Assembly: GCA_017883065.1 (NCBI GenBank)
Contig: JADGOG010000014.1
Location: 1-34,936 of the forward strand
Reading direction: 5' to 3'
Length of the DNA: 34,936 nucleotides
From: Acidimicrobiales bacterium
GTDB taxonomy: Bacteria > Actinomycetota > Acidimicrobiia > Acidimicrobiales > RAAP-2
Shown here in pieces: positions 1 to 6,988 of this stretch (position 1 is its first letter; the number at the start of each line of letters is the position of its first letter). The notes under the pieces are model-generated. The model was given only the letters and a program-made list of their open reading frames with translations. It was not told where the DNA came from and ran no database searches. A program made the position numbers and the translations under genes.

Positions 1-2
1 TG

Positions 3-875
3 GCCTACCTGGGCGAGGCGGCCCAGCAGACGGTCCCAGGCGGTGTCTACGAGATCGGCTGCCCCGACGTCACCACCTATCGGGAGATGATGGACGCATA
101 CGCCAGGGTCCGGGGGCTCCGCCGGAGGTTCATCGTGAAGGTTCCGGTGCTCAGCCCGTCGCTGTCGGCGCACTGGGTGGACCTGGTGACACCGGTCGAC
201 AGGACGGTGAGCCATGCCCTCATCGGGAGTCTCACCAACGAAGTGACCGTGCGGAACGGCGATCGGACCGACGCCAACTTCTCGGTCCGTCCCCTGCATG
301 TCGAGGCAGCCATCGAGGCCGCCCTCACCGCCCAGGCCGACGCCATTGGCGAGACCCTGTTCGGCCGTCGCCAGGGTCTCCTCGACGGCGTGTACACCGA
401 TCGATCCTCGGCCCGGGTCCGGTCCTCCGGGGTCTCCGCGGACGGCGAAGTGGCCGGGGTGGACGCCGACTTCGACGACTGCGGCGGGCAGTTGGCCTGG
501 TACGGATGGCCCTATGCCTGGCGGGTGCGCATCGCCCTCGGTCACCTGTTCGGAGAGGATCTCCGACTGGGTCGGCCCGAGCGCATCGAGGCCGGTGCCC
601 CCGTCGACTGGTGGACCGTCGAGCGACGCGAGGCCCAGAGCCTGGTGCTCAGTTCGCTCACCTGGTTCTGCGGCGAGGCGTGGCTGGGGTTCCGGGTCTC
701 GTCCGCCCATCCCGCCCGCATCGAGCAGGTCGGCGCGCTGCGCACCAAGGGGTTGGTGGGCGTGGCCTACTGGTGGCTCCTCTGGCCGATCCATCAGCTC
801 GCCTTCCGGGCCATGGTCCATCACCGGGTGGTCCGGGCCCGGCGGATGGCGCGCAGGATGTCGCGGCCCCACTGA
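3..875 (+). CDS. SDR-like NAD(P)-binding protein with DUF2867 C-terminus (5' truncated)
   Basis: The reading frame is open from the first bases of the window, so the N-terminus, including any Rossmann glycine motif, lies upstream. The visible part begins AYLGEAAQQTVPGGVYEIG, as in the late Rossmann region of NmrA/SDR-type proteins where the substrate pocket is built. The C-terminal half is rich in Trp and Tyr and ends in a hydrophobic and then basic stretch (YWWLLWPIHQLAFRAMVHH, then RARRMARR). This fits the DUF2867 domain that is fused to NAD(P)-binding domains in actinobacterial 'SDR family oxidoreductases'. The substrate is unknown. The next gene starts about 120 bp downstream on the same strand. 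The family call rests on overall resemblance and cannot be confirmed without the N-terminus. Confidence 0.75.
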   Translation, partial: AYLGEAAQQTVPGGVYEIGCPDVTTYREMMDAYARVRGLRRRFIVKVPVLSPSLSAHWVDLVTPVDRTVSHALIGSLTNEVTVRNGDRTDANFSVRPLHVEAAIEAALTAQADAIGETLFGRRQGLLDGVYTDRSSARVRSSGVSADGEVAGVDADFDDCGGQLAWYGWPYAWRVRIALGHLFGEDLRLGRPERIEAGAPVDWWTVERREAQSLVLSSLTWFCGEAWLGFRVSSAHPARIEQVGALRTKGLVGVAYWWLLWPIHQLAFRAMVHHRVVRARRMARRMSRPH

Positions 876-996
876 GTCCCGCGGACGGAAGCCACTACCG
901 GCTGTGGGAGACTGGCGGTGGTTGATCACGTCGGGACCCCCCGGCATCGACTCGGAGGCCTGCTCCGGTCGTGACCTGGTCGCCCCACCTCTCCTG

Positions 997-2595
997 ATGA
1001 TCGTCGGCTCCTCCCTCACCATCGAAATCGGCGACCGCACCCTGCTCCGCGACGCCTCGTTCGTGGTGGGTGCAGGCGAGAAGGTCGGCCTGGTCGGACG
1101 GAACGGCACCGGAAAGTCCACCTTCATCTCGGTGGTCATCGGCGAGCCCGGGCACAACGTGCGTTCCACCGGGAACGCAGCCATCCGGGGCACCTACGGG
1201 TACCTCCCGCAGGTGCCGGTCGCCCACGGGCTCGGGCTCGAGCCCATCGGGTTCTCCCACGTCCTGTCCGGTCGTGGTCTCGACGTCCTCGACGACGCCC
1301 TGAACAAGGCCCGCACCCAGATGGCCAAGGATCCGAACACCGAGAACATCGAGCTCTTCTCCGATCTCGAGGAGCAGTTCCGCGAAAACGGCGGTTACGA
1401 GGCGGAGTCGACCATGGCCCGGCTGGCCGACGGCCTCGGCCTCCGCCAGGAGCTCCTGCTCGAGGACATCGAGAGCCTCTCGGGCGGACAGCGCCGACGG
1501 GTGGACCTGATCCGCATGCTCTTCCAGGGGCCGGACACCATGATCCTCGACGAGCCCACCAACCATCTCGACCTCCCCGCCAAGCGGTGGTTGATGGAGG
1601 AGCTGGAGCGGTTTCCCGGGGCGATCCTGGTGGTGTCCCACGACCTCAAGCTGCTCGACCGGTCGATCAACAAGGTGCTCCATCTCTCCGACGGCCGCCT
1701 CCACGAGTTCAAGGGCACCTACTCGTCCTACATGGTCCAGCTCGAGGCCGACCAGAGCCAACGCGAGCGCGCCGCTCTGCTCGAGGGCCGCGAGATCAAG
1801 CGCCTGTCCACCCTGGCCGACTCCATGCGAGGCAGCACCAATAGGAGGGCCCGGATCGCCAAGTCGCTCGACAAGCGGGTGGAGCGGCTCGAGGGCAGTC
1901 AGACCGAGGTGCACAAGCGGGAGAAGAAGAGCTCCTTCCGGCTGCCCACGCCGACCCGCTCGGGCGAGGTCCCGCTACGGGCCACCGACCTCAGCGTCCG
2001 GTACGGCGACACCACGGTGTTGACCAAGGTCAACTTCCACTGCCGGCGGGGTGACCGGGCGGTGATCATCGGTCGCAACGGTGCCGGCAAGTCCAGCTTG
2101 TTGCGGTGCCTGGCCGGCGTGCAGGAGCCGACCACCGGAACGGTCGAGCTGGGCGCCAACGTGACCCTCGGCTACTTCGCTCAGGAGCACGAGCAGGTCG
2201 ACATGGAACGCACCGTCCTCGAGAACATCGATGACACCATCCTGGTGCAGGAGACCGAGCGCCGGGCACTGCTCGGCATGTTCGGGATCGCCGGCAAGGC
2301 CGCCCACCAGATGCCCAGGACCCTGTCTGGTGGCGAGCGGGCCAAACTCGGCTTGGCCATGCTGGCTGCAGGTCGGGCCAACGTGCTCCTGCTCGACGAG
2401 CCCACCAACAATCTCGACCCGAGCTCGATCGAGGCGGTGGGCACCATGCTCAGCAGATGGCCCGGCACCATCGTGGTGGTCAGCCACGACCGCGCCTTCG
2501 TCGATGCTCTGCAGCCCACCCACACGCTGAAACTGCCCGACGAGGTGTTCACCCACTGGAGCGACGACTACCTCGACCAGGTGGAGATGAAGTAG
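997..2595 (+). CDS. ABC-F family ATPase (ribosome-associated, duplicated ATP-binding domains)
   Basis: A 532-residue protein with two ABC ATPase domains and no membrane segment, the ABC-F layout of soluble proteins that act on the ribosome (EttA, Uup, antibiotic-protection factors). Domain 1 has Walker A G34-T42 (GRNGTGKST), signature LSGGQ 161-165 and Walker B MILDEP with D185/E186. Domain 2 has Walker A from G359, signature LSGGE 443-447 and LLLDEP with D467/E468. A charged linker (about residues 245-325, rich in Arg, Lys and Glu) separates them, as expected for the P-site tRNA interaction motif. The frame stays open far upstream, but ATG 997 is preferred because the family opens with MIVxSxLxxxxGxRxLL. 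There is no clear Shine-Dalgarno site. Which ABC-F subgroup it belongs to cannot be told by eye. Confidence 0.93.
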   Translation: MIVGSSLTIEIGDRTLLRDASFVVGAGEKVGLVGRNGTGKSTFISVVIGEPGHNVRSTGNAAIRGTYGYLPQVPVAHGLGLEPIGFSHVLSGRGLDVLDDALNKARTQMAKDPNTENIELFSDLEEQFRENGGYEAESTMARLADGLGLRQELLLEDIESLSGGQRRRVDLIRMLFQGPDTMILDEPTNHLDLPAKRWLMEELERFPGAILVVSHDLKLLDRSINKVLHLSDGRLHEFKGTYSSYMVQLEADQSQRERAALLEGREIKRLSTLADSMRGSTNRRARIAKSLDKRVERLEGSQTEVHKREKKSSFRLPTPTRSGEVPLRATDLSVRYGDTTVLTKVNFHCRRGDRAVIIGRNGAGKSSLLRCLAGVQEPTTGTVELGANVTLGYFAQEHEQVDMERTVLENIDDTILVQETERRALLGMFGIAGKAAHQMPRTLSGGERAKLGLAMLAAGRANVLLLDEPTNNLDPSSIEAVGTMLSRWPGTIVVVSHDRAFVDALQPTHTLKLPDEVFTHWSDDYLDQVEMK

Positions 2596-2611
2596 AGGGC
2601 CTTTCGCTGGA

Positions 2612-2644
2612 GCCGTCTGAGGCGCCTACGCCGTCTGAGGCGCC
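2612..2644. repeat. 15-bp direct repeat with terminator-like hairpin between convergent genes
   Basis: GCCGTCTGAGGCGCC occurs at 2612-2626 and again at 2630-2644, separated by TAC, so it looks like a recent 18-bp tandem duplication. The second copy codes for the last residues of the SPFH protein; the first lies at and just beyond its stop codon. The self-complementary GGCGCC ends (2621-2626 and 2639-2644) can pair around a 12-nt loop. This could terminate both the ABC-F and SPFH transcripts, although no T-tract follows. Confidence 0.5.
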
Positions 2645-3630
2645 CGTCCGCTGCCGTTGCCGGACGCTCCAGCGTCACCACCGGCGTCCTTCATGGCGTC
2701 GACCAGCACCTGGGCCGCACCAACCAGGCCGGCCGCCTCGTAGGGGACGACGATCTTGGAATTGGGCGAGGTGGCCAGGGCCTGGAGCGCACGCAGTTGC
2801 ATGATGGCAAGGGTGTTCGGGTTGATCACCGAGGTGTCGATGGCATTGAGCGCAGCCGACTCGCCCTCGCCGCGGAGCTGGGCGGCGCGCTTCTCACCGT
2901 CAGCCCGCAGCTCGAGCACCTGCTTCTGCGCCTCGGCGGCCAGGATGGCAGCCTGCTTCTGCCCTTCGGCTTCCAGCACGGCGGCCTGTTTGCGGCCCTG
3001 GGCGCTGTTGATGGCCGACTGCTGGTCGCCCTCCGACTTCAAGATGGCCGCCCGCTTGTGCTGTTCGGCCTCCTTCTGCTCCGACATGGCCTGGAGCACG
3101 TTGGTCGGCGGGGTGATGTCGAGGATCTCGATGCGGTTGAGCCGGACTCCCCACTTGAGGGTGGCCTCGGCCATGTGGTCCTGCATCTTGGAGTTGATGG
3201 TCTCCCGCTCGGACAGCGACTCGTCGAGGGTCAGCTCGCCGAAGACTGCTCGCAGGGCGGTGCGGGCCATCTGGTCGATGGCCAGGCCGAAGTCGTTGAC
3301 CTCGAACAGCGCCAGCTTCACGTCGGTGACCTGGCAGAAGATGGTGGCGCTGACCCACAGGGACACGTTGTCGGCGGTGATCACCGCCTGCTGGTCGCCG
3401 GTCCGGGGGAACTCGCGGACGTCGACCTTGTCCATCCGGTCAGCGAGGGGCACGAGCACATGGAGACCCGGCTGTTGGATCTTCTTGAACTCGCCGAACC
3501 GCTTGACCACGCCGACGCAGCCCTGCTGGACCACCTTCAGGCAAGACTTCAAGAAGACGACGACGAGGGCGAAGATGGCCACAGCCACGACGGCCAGAGC
3601 GATCGATGCACCTACGGAACCGATGATCAT
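2626..3630 (-). CDS. SPFH/band-7 (stomatin/prohibitin-like) membrane protein
   Basis: A 334-residue protein with one N-terminal membrane helix (about residues 6-28, IALAVVAVAIFALVVVFL). The SPFH domain follows (GxVxRFGEF, PGLHVLVPLADRMDKVDVRE, DNVSLWVSATIFCQV). Next comes an Ala/Glu/Lys/Gln-rich coiled coil of about 80 residues with repeated 'EAEGQKQAAILAAEAQK'-type units, then a short C-terminal region. SPFH proteins form large membrane-bound oligomers and often regulate proteases or membrane microdomains. ATG 3630 is chosen because AGGAGGT lies 7 nt upstream (3638-3644), one of the strongest ribosome sites in the window, and because the helix then begins at once. The gene lies 76 nt downstream of a short NfeD gene on the same strand, the classic SPFH/NfeD partnership. 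Confidence 0.92.
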   Translation of the reverse strand: MIIGSVGASIALAVVAVAIFALVVVFLKSCLKVVQQGCVGVVKRFGEFKKIQQPGLHVLVPLADRMDKVDVREFPRTGDQQAVITADNVSLWVSATIFCQVTDVKLALFEVNDFGLAIDQMARTALRAVFGELTLDESLSERETINSKMQDHMAEATLKWGVRLNRIEILDITPPTNVLQAMSEQKEAEQHKRAAILKSEGDQQSAINSAQGRKQAAVLEAEGQKQAAILAAEAQKQVLELRADGEKRAAQLRGEGESAALNAIDTSVINPNTLAIMQLRALQALATSPNSKIVVPYEAAGLVGAAQVLVDAMKDAGGDAGASGNGSGRAPQTA

Positions 3631-3706
3631 GACGACCACCTCCTGAACCCCACTGTAGGCACTGGCGCCGGCCGGTGCGTCCGCACGCCTCCTGCTTTCG
3701 ATCCAC

Positions 3707-3913
3707 TCAGTCTGCGGGGTAGACGACCAGCAGACCACGCTCGACGTCGGCGACCACCACGGTGGTCCCCACATCGATGGTGGTGCCGGGAAAGAGGGAG
3801 ACCGCGTACCACTCCTCGCCCCGGCTGAACACCGACCCGGGCTGATGGCTGTCGGACACGACCTTCTTCACGACCGCCGTCTCGCCGATCATGCCCGAGA
3901 CACCGTTCAACAT
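3707..3913 (-). CDS. short NfeD-like OB-fold protein
   Basis: A 68-residue protein matching only the soluble C-terminal OB-fold domain of NfeD: a GxxGxA-like start (VSGMIGETAVV), then GSVFSRGEEWYAVS and DVGTTVVVADVERGLLVVYP. It has no membrane helix, unlike full-length NfeD. ATG 3913 is chosen because GGAG stands 6 nt before it and the OB domain begins there. A GTG at 3982 would add 23 residues of low-complexity Ser/Glu/Thr sequence, which I think is leader DNA. It is cotranscribed with the SPFH gene. NfeD OB domains are thought to be partners of SPFH proteins; the molecular role here is not known. Confidence 0.8.
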   Translation of the reverse strand: MLNGVSGMIGETAVVKKVVSDSHQPGSVFSRGEEWYAVSLFPGTTIDVGTTVVVADVERGLLVVYPAD

Positions 3914-4009
3914 CGCCGACTCCGTTTCCGACTCTGACTGCGACTCTGTCACCGGCCAGGACGCCGTCACGGCCGAGACCACTGGCGTGGCGCACTCATC
4001 GACGCCTGC

Positions 4010-4043
4010 GCCCTGCTCGGCACTATGCCCTACTCGGCACTAT
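4010..4043. repeat. 17-bp tandem repeat in the divergent nfeD / SCO6745-like intergenic region
   Basis: Two directly adjacent 17-bp units, GCCCTGCTCGGCACTAT at 4010-4026 and GCCCTACTCGGCACTAT at 4027-4043, differ at one base. They lie between two divergent genes, about 85-115 bp upstream of the SCO6745-like start. Direct tandem sites of this size can bind a regulator; the alternative is simple slippage. The second unit runs into TATACG, which could serve as a -10 element. Confidence 0.6.
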
Positions 4044-4115
4044 ACGACCTCCACACGGCGATCATCCCCCGGCCCGACCCGGCCTCCGCACCGGGACGGG
4101 TGACAGGGATCGGGA

Positions 4116-4121
4116 TACCGT
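4116..4121 (+). promoter_or_regulatory. -10 element (TACCGT), leaderless start
   Basis: TACCGT fits the TANNNT pattern and ends 5 nt before the ATG at 4127. No Shine-Dalgarno site is visible, so the transcript probably begins at or very near the start codon. Confidence 0.45.
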
Positions 4122-4126
4122 GGACC

Positions 4127-5014
4127 ATGCCCGACCGAGCGTCCAACTTCCCGGTGGCCCCGCTGACCGCACGCAAGACCTGGCGGTCCGTCGAGCCGCT
4201 CCACGGCATGATCTACTTCGCACCCGAGGCCTCCCAGTCCTACGTCGACCTGGGCATCAAGCCGGAGGCCGGCTATTTCGCCTCGCGAGCGGCGGCGATG
4301 GGGGCGGTGTCCGCGGCCACGGTGATCGCCACGTTCTACAACTTCAGTCCCCGCCTGGTGCGCTCGGTCATCCCCGACGTCTGGGACACCGCCTCACCGG
4401 CGACCGTGCTGGAGGCCCGCCTGGACTCGGCCGACCGCGCCCTACGCCGGATGCTGGGGGACGGTGTCGACTCCCCCGAGCTGTCACGTGCCGCCGGACT
4501 GGCACGGACGGCCGCCGAGCGGTCCGCACTCCGCCCCGAGGGTCGCCCGCTGTCCGCCGCCCACGCCGACCTGCCCTGGCCCGACGCGCCCCACCTGGTG
4601 CTGTGGCACGCCCAGACCGTTCTGCGGGAGTTCCGGGGCGACGGCCACCTCACCATCCTGGTCGGCCACGATCTCGACCCGGTCGAGGCACTGGTGCTCC
4701 ACGTGGCCACCGGCGAGTTGCCGGTGGCGTTCTTGAAGGACACCCGAGGGTGGTCGGACGCCGAGTGGGAGGCCGGAACGGAACGGCTGGCCGCCCGCGG
4801 CCTGGTGGAAGCCCTCGCTGACCCCGATCCGGGCAAGGCACCGCTCGCCCTCACCCCCGAAGGGGTCGCTCTGCGCCAGGAGATCGAGGACGTCACCGAC
4901 CGCCTGGCTGTCTTCCCCTATGAGGCCCTCGGCGAAGGGGACTGTGCAGAATTGCGGTCGCTGGCCCGCCCGTTCAGCCGGGCAGTGGTGGCCGGGGCCG
5001 GACTCGGCTTCTAG
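4127..5014 (+). CDS. SCO6745/SalK-like family protein
   Basis: A 295-residue soluble protein. The N-terminal part has the family hallmarks: TARKTWRSVEPLHGMIYFAPE, then YFASRAAAMGAVSAATVIATFYNFSP, and in the middle the LVLWHAQTVLREFRGDGH segment. The C-terminal part has a winged-helix look (LAARGLVEAL, followed by LTPEGVALRQEIEDVTDRLA), as described for actinobacterial SCO6745 proteins. These are annotated as helix-turn-helix or SalK-like, and their biochemical role is unknown to me. ATG 4127 is taken because the preceding codons look non-coding and a -10-like TACCGT lies 5 nt upstream. The gene converges on bioD and their stop codons overlap in the palindrome CTAG (5011-5014). Confidence 0.83.
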   Translation: MPDRASNFPVAPLTARKTWRSVEPLHGMIYFAPEASQSYVDLGIKPEAGYFASRAAAMGAVSAATVIATFYNFSPRLVRSVIPDVWDTASPATVLEARLDSADRALRRMLGDGVDSPELSRAAGLARTAAERSALRPEGRPLSAAHADLPWPDAPHLVLWHAQTVLREFRGDGHLTILVGHDLDPVEALVLHVATGELPVAFLKDTRGWSDAEWEAGTERLAARGLVEALADPDPGKAPLALTPEGVALRQEIEDVTDRLAVFPYEALGEGDCAELRSLARPFSRAVVAGAGLGF

Positions 5015-5703
5015 GCGGGCCCGGGCGACCGCACCAGATCGACCAGCAGCTCGTCGTCGCCAGGCAGGGTCACCACCTCGTAGCCGTTCCGGGCGGACAG
5101 CCACTCCCGATTGCGGCGGTGGAGGTCGTGATGCCCGTCGAACCGGTCGAGCACCACCACGGTGCGGACCGACGAGGACGCTCCGGTCACCGACGAGAGG
5201 GCGTCCATGGACAGGCGCACCGAGTTGATCGTCCCCAGTCCGGCGTCGGCGACCAGGATCACCAGGTCGGGCCGGAGGGCGGCCAGCACCTCGGTGGCAT
5301 CGCCGTCGGAGGCCTGGGGCGACCGGACCCCTCCGGCCAGTTCGACCACACCCACGTCGACTCGGTCGGACGGCCAGGCCATCTCGTCGATGAGATCGGC
5401 CACGGTGAACGGGGGGAGCCCGAGGGCCTCGGCGGCCATCGGTGGGGCCATGGCCCGGTGGTAGGAGCGGAACGAGTGGCACACCAGGCTCGGATGTTCG
5501 CCCGATGCGGCCCCCAGTCGCTCGGCATCGGTCGGACCCCCCAGATGGGCACCCTCGAGGTCGATGTCGAACGACTGGGCCGGCTTGCGGGCGGCCACCG
5601 TCACCCCTCGGCGCCGCAACTCCCCCAGCAGGCGGGTGCACACCCAGGTCTTGCCCACCTCCGTGGCCGTCCCGCACACCAGCACCAGGCGTTCAGGGCG
5701 CAC
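5011..5703 (-). CDS. bioD: ATP-dependent dethiobiotin synthetase
   Basis: A 230-residue enzyme that closes the ureido ring of dethiobiotin from 7,8-diaminopelargonate, CO2 and ATP, the penultimate step of biotin synthesis. The P-loop GTATEVGKT covers residues 11-19, and the family segments KPAQSF and ELAGGVRSP follow. Its length matches the family. The start is GTG 5703, preceded by GGAGGAG 3-4 nt upstream. This overlaps the last 11 nt of bioF, so translation is probably coupled. It is the third gene of the minus-strand operon bioA-bioF-bioD. The stop codon shares the CTAG at 5011-5014 with the stop of the convergent gene. Confidence 0.95.
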   Translation of the reverse strand: MRPERLVLVCGTATEVGKTWVCTRLLGELRRRGVTVAARKPAQSFDIDLEGAHLGGPTDAERLGAASGEHPSLVCHSFRSYHRAMAPPMAAEALGLPPFTVADLIDEMAWPSDRVDVGVVELAGGVRSPQASDGDATEVLAALRPDLVILVADAGLGTINSVRLSMDALSSVTGASSSVRTVVVLDRFDGHHDLHRRNREWLSARNGYEVVTLPGDDELLVDLVRSPGPA

Positions 5704-6988
5704 CTTCTCCTCCGTCGGCCGCGGCCCCGGCCGTCACCTGGACATGGGCAGAGGATGGGACGGGAGCAATGGGGCCGGATCGGCCGGCCAGACCCAGCCC
5801 CACCAACTCACTGATCAGGCGTTCGACCTGCTCGGCGGTGTGGAGGGCGGACAGGGTGATCCGCAACCTCGACGTGCCCGGGGGCACGGTGGGGGGCCGG
5901 ATGGCCGGGACCCACTGGCCCCGGGCCAACAGGTCCGCCGACGCGGCCACCGCATCGGCCTCGTCCCCGATGACCACCGGGACGATGGGCGAGCGGTGCC
6001 CGGCCCGGCCCACCGCTGACGACAGGCGGGCGACATGGTCGGCGAGCCGCACGGTCAGGGCCGCTCCCTCGTCGGACCGGACGATGTCCACCGCGGCCAG
6101 AGCAGCGGCGGCATCGGCCGGGGTAGGGGCGGTGGTGAAGATGTAGGGCCGGGCCCGGTTGACCAGGAGCTCGATGAACCGGGACGGGCCGGCGACGAAT
6201 CCCCCGAGCGAGCCCAGCGTCTTGGACAGGGTCCCCACCCGGAGCACGTCCACCCGTCGCGCCGAGCAGTCGGGCAACTCGGGACCGAGCACGGCGTGCG
6301 CCTCGTCGAGGACCAGCAGGGCGCCGTGCCGTTCGGCCAGGTCGACCAACGCCTCGAGGTCGGCGCTGTCTCCGTCCATGGAGAAGACCGTGTCCGTCAC
6401 GATCAGCGCCCGGCCGACGCAGGCGCGGAGGAGTCCGTCGAGCTGGGCGAGGTCGCCGTGGCGGTAGACGGTGACCTCGGCGCGGGCGATCCGGCAGCCG
6501 TCGATGATCGAGGCGTGATTGTATTCGTCGGAGAAGACGCAGGCCCCTTCGGTCCCGAAGACCGACAGCACCGACAGGTTGGCCGCAAACCCGGTGGGAA
6601 AGACCACCGCCCGGTCACACCCCTTCCACGACGCCAGCGCCTCTTCGAGTGCCCGGTGCACCGGCCTCGACCCGGTGATCAGGCGGGATCCGCCTGATCC
6701 GCTCCCCCATCGGTCCAGCGCCCGATGTGCGGCGGCGATGACCCCGGGATGGGCCGACAGGCCCAGGTAGTCGTTGGAGGCAAACGAGACGACCTGGGCC
6801 GGGCCGTCCTGGGCCGGGGCGGTGTCGAGCTCGCCGGTGGGCCCGAAGGAGTCGAAGGTGCGCGGGGCACGCCACTGGCCGGCCGCCTCCACCACCCGAC
6901 AGGACTGCTCCACCCAGCCCGACCACCCCGACAGCGGGCCTCCCGGGGCCTCCGAGCCGCCATCTGCCGGTGCCACCCGGCCGGTCAC
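5693..6988 (-). CDS. bioF: 8-amino-7-oxononanoate synthase (KAPA synthase)
   Basis: A PLP-dependent enzyme of the alpha-oxoamine synthase family (431 residues) that condenses pimeloyl-thioester with L-alanine to give 8-amino-7-oxononanoate. Visible family features are SNDYLGLSAHP (71-81), GSGSGGSRLITGS (95-107), the PLP-binding LDEAHA with D228 and H231, and the PLP lysine K256 in GTLSKTLGSLGG. The start is GTG 6988, which overlaps the bioA stop in the four bases GTGA. The N-terminus is about 40 residues longer than typical BioF and is rich in Gly and Trp, so an internal start cannot be excluded; the overlap with bioA favours this one. Membership of the sister enzymes KBL or ALAS is unlikely given the bioA and bioD neighbours. 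Confidence 0.94.
   Translation of the reverse strand: MTGRVAPADGGSEAPGGPLSGWSGWVEQSCRVVEAAGQWRAPRTFDSFGPTGELDTAPAQDGPAQVVSFASNDYLGLSAHPGVIAAAHRALDRWGSGSGGSRLITGSRPVHRALEEALASWKGCDRAVVFPTGFAANLSVLSVFGTEGACVFSDEYNHASIIDGCRIARAEVTVYRHGDLAQLDGLLRACVGRALIVTDTVFSMDGDSADLEALVDLAERHGALLVLDEAHAVLGPELPDCSARRVDVLRVGTLSKTLGSLGGFVAGPSRFIELLVNRARPYIFTTAPTPADAAAALAAVDIVRSDEGAALTVRLADHVARLSSAVGRAGHRSPIVPVVIGDEADAVAASADLLARGQWVPAIRPPTVPPGTSRLRITLSALHTAEQVERLISELVGLGLAGRSGPIAPVPSSAHVQVTAGAAADGGEGAP

Noticed and set aside
298-996. Upstream extension of the ABC-F reading frame by 233 residues
   Set aside because: It overlaps the SDR-like gene in another frame and its Pro/Arg/Ser-rich composition is that of a shadow frame; the family start is at 997.
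2797-3828. 343-codon plus-strand frame opposite the SPFH gene
   Set aside because: His/Gly/Leu-rich shadow of the coiled-coil coding region; the minus strand has a strong ribosome site and clear SPFH motifs.
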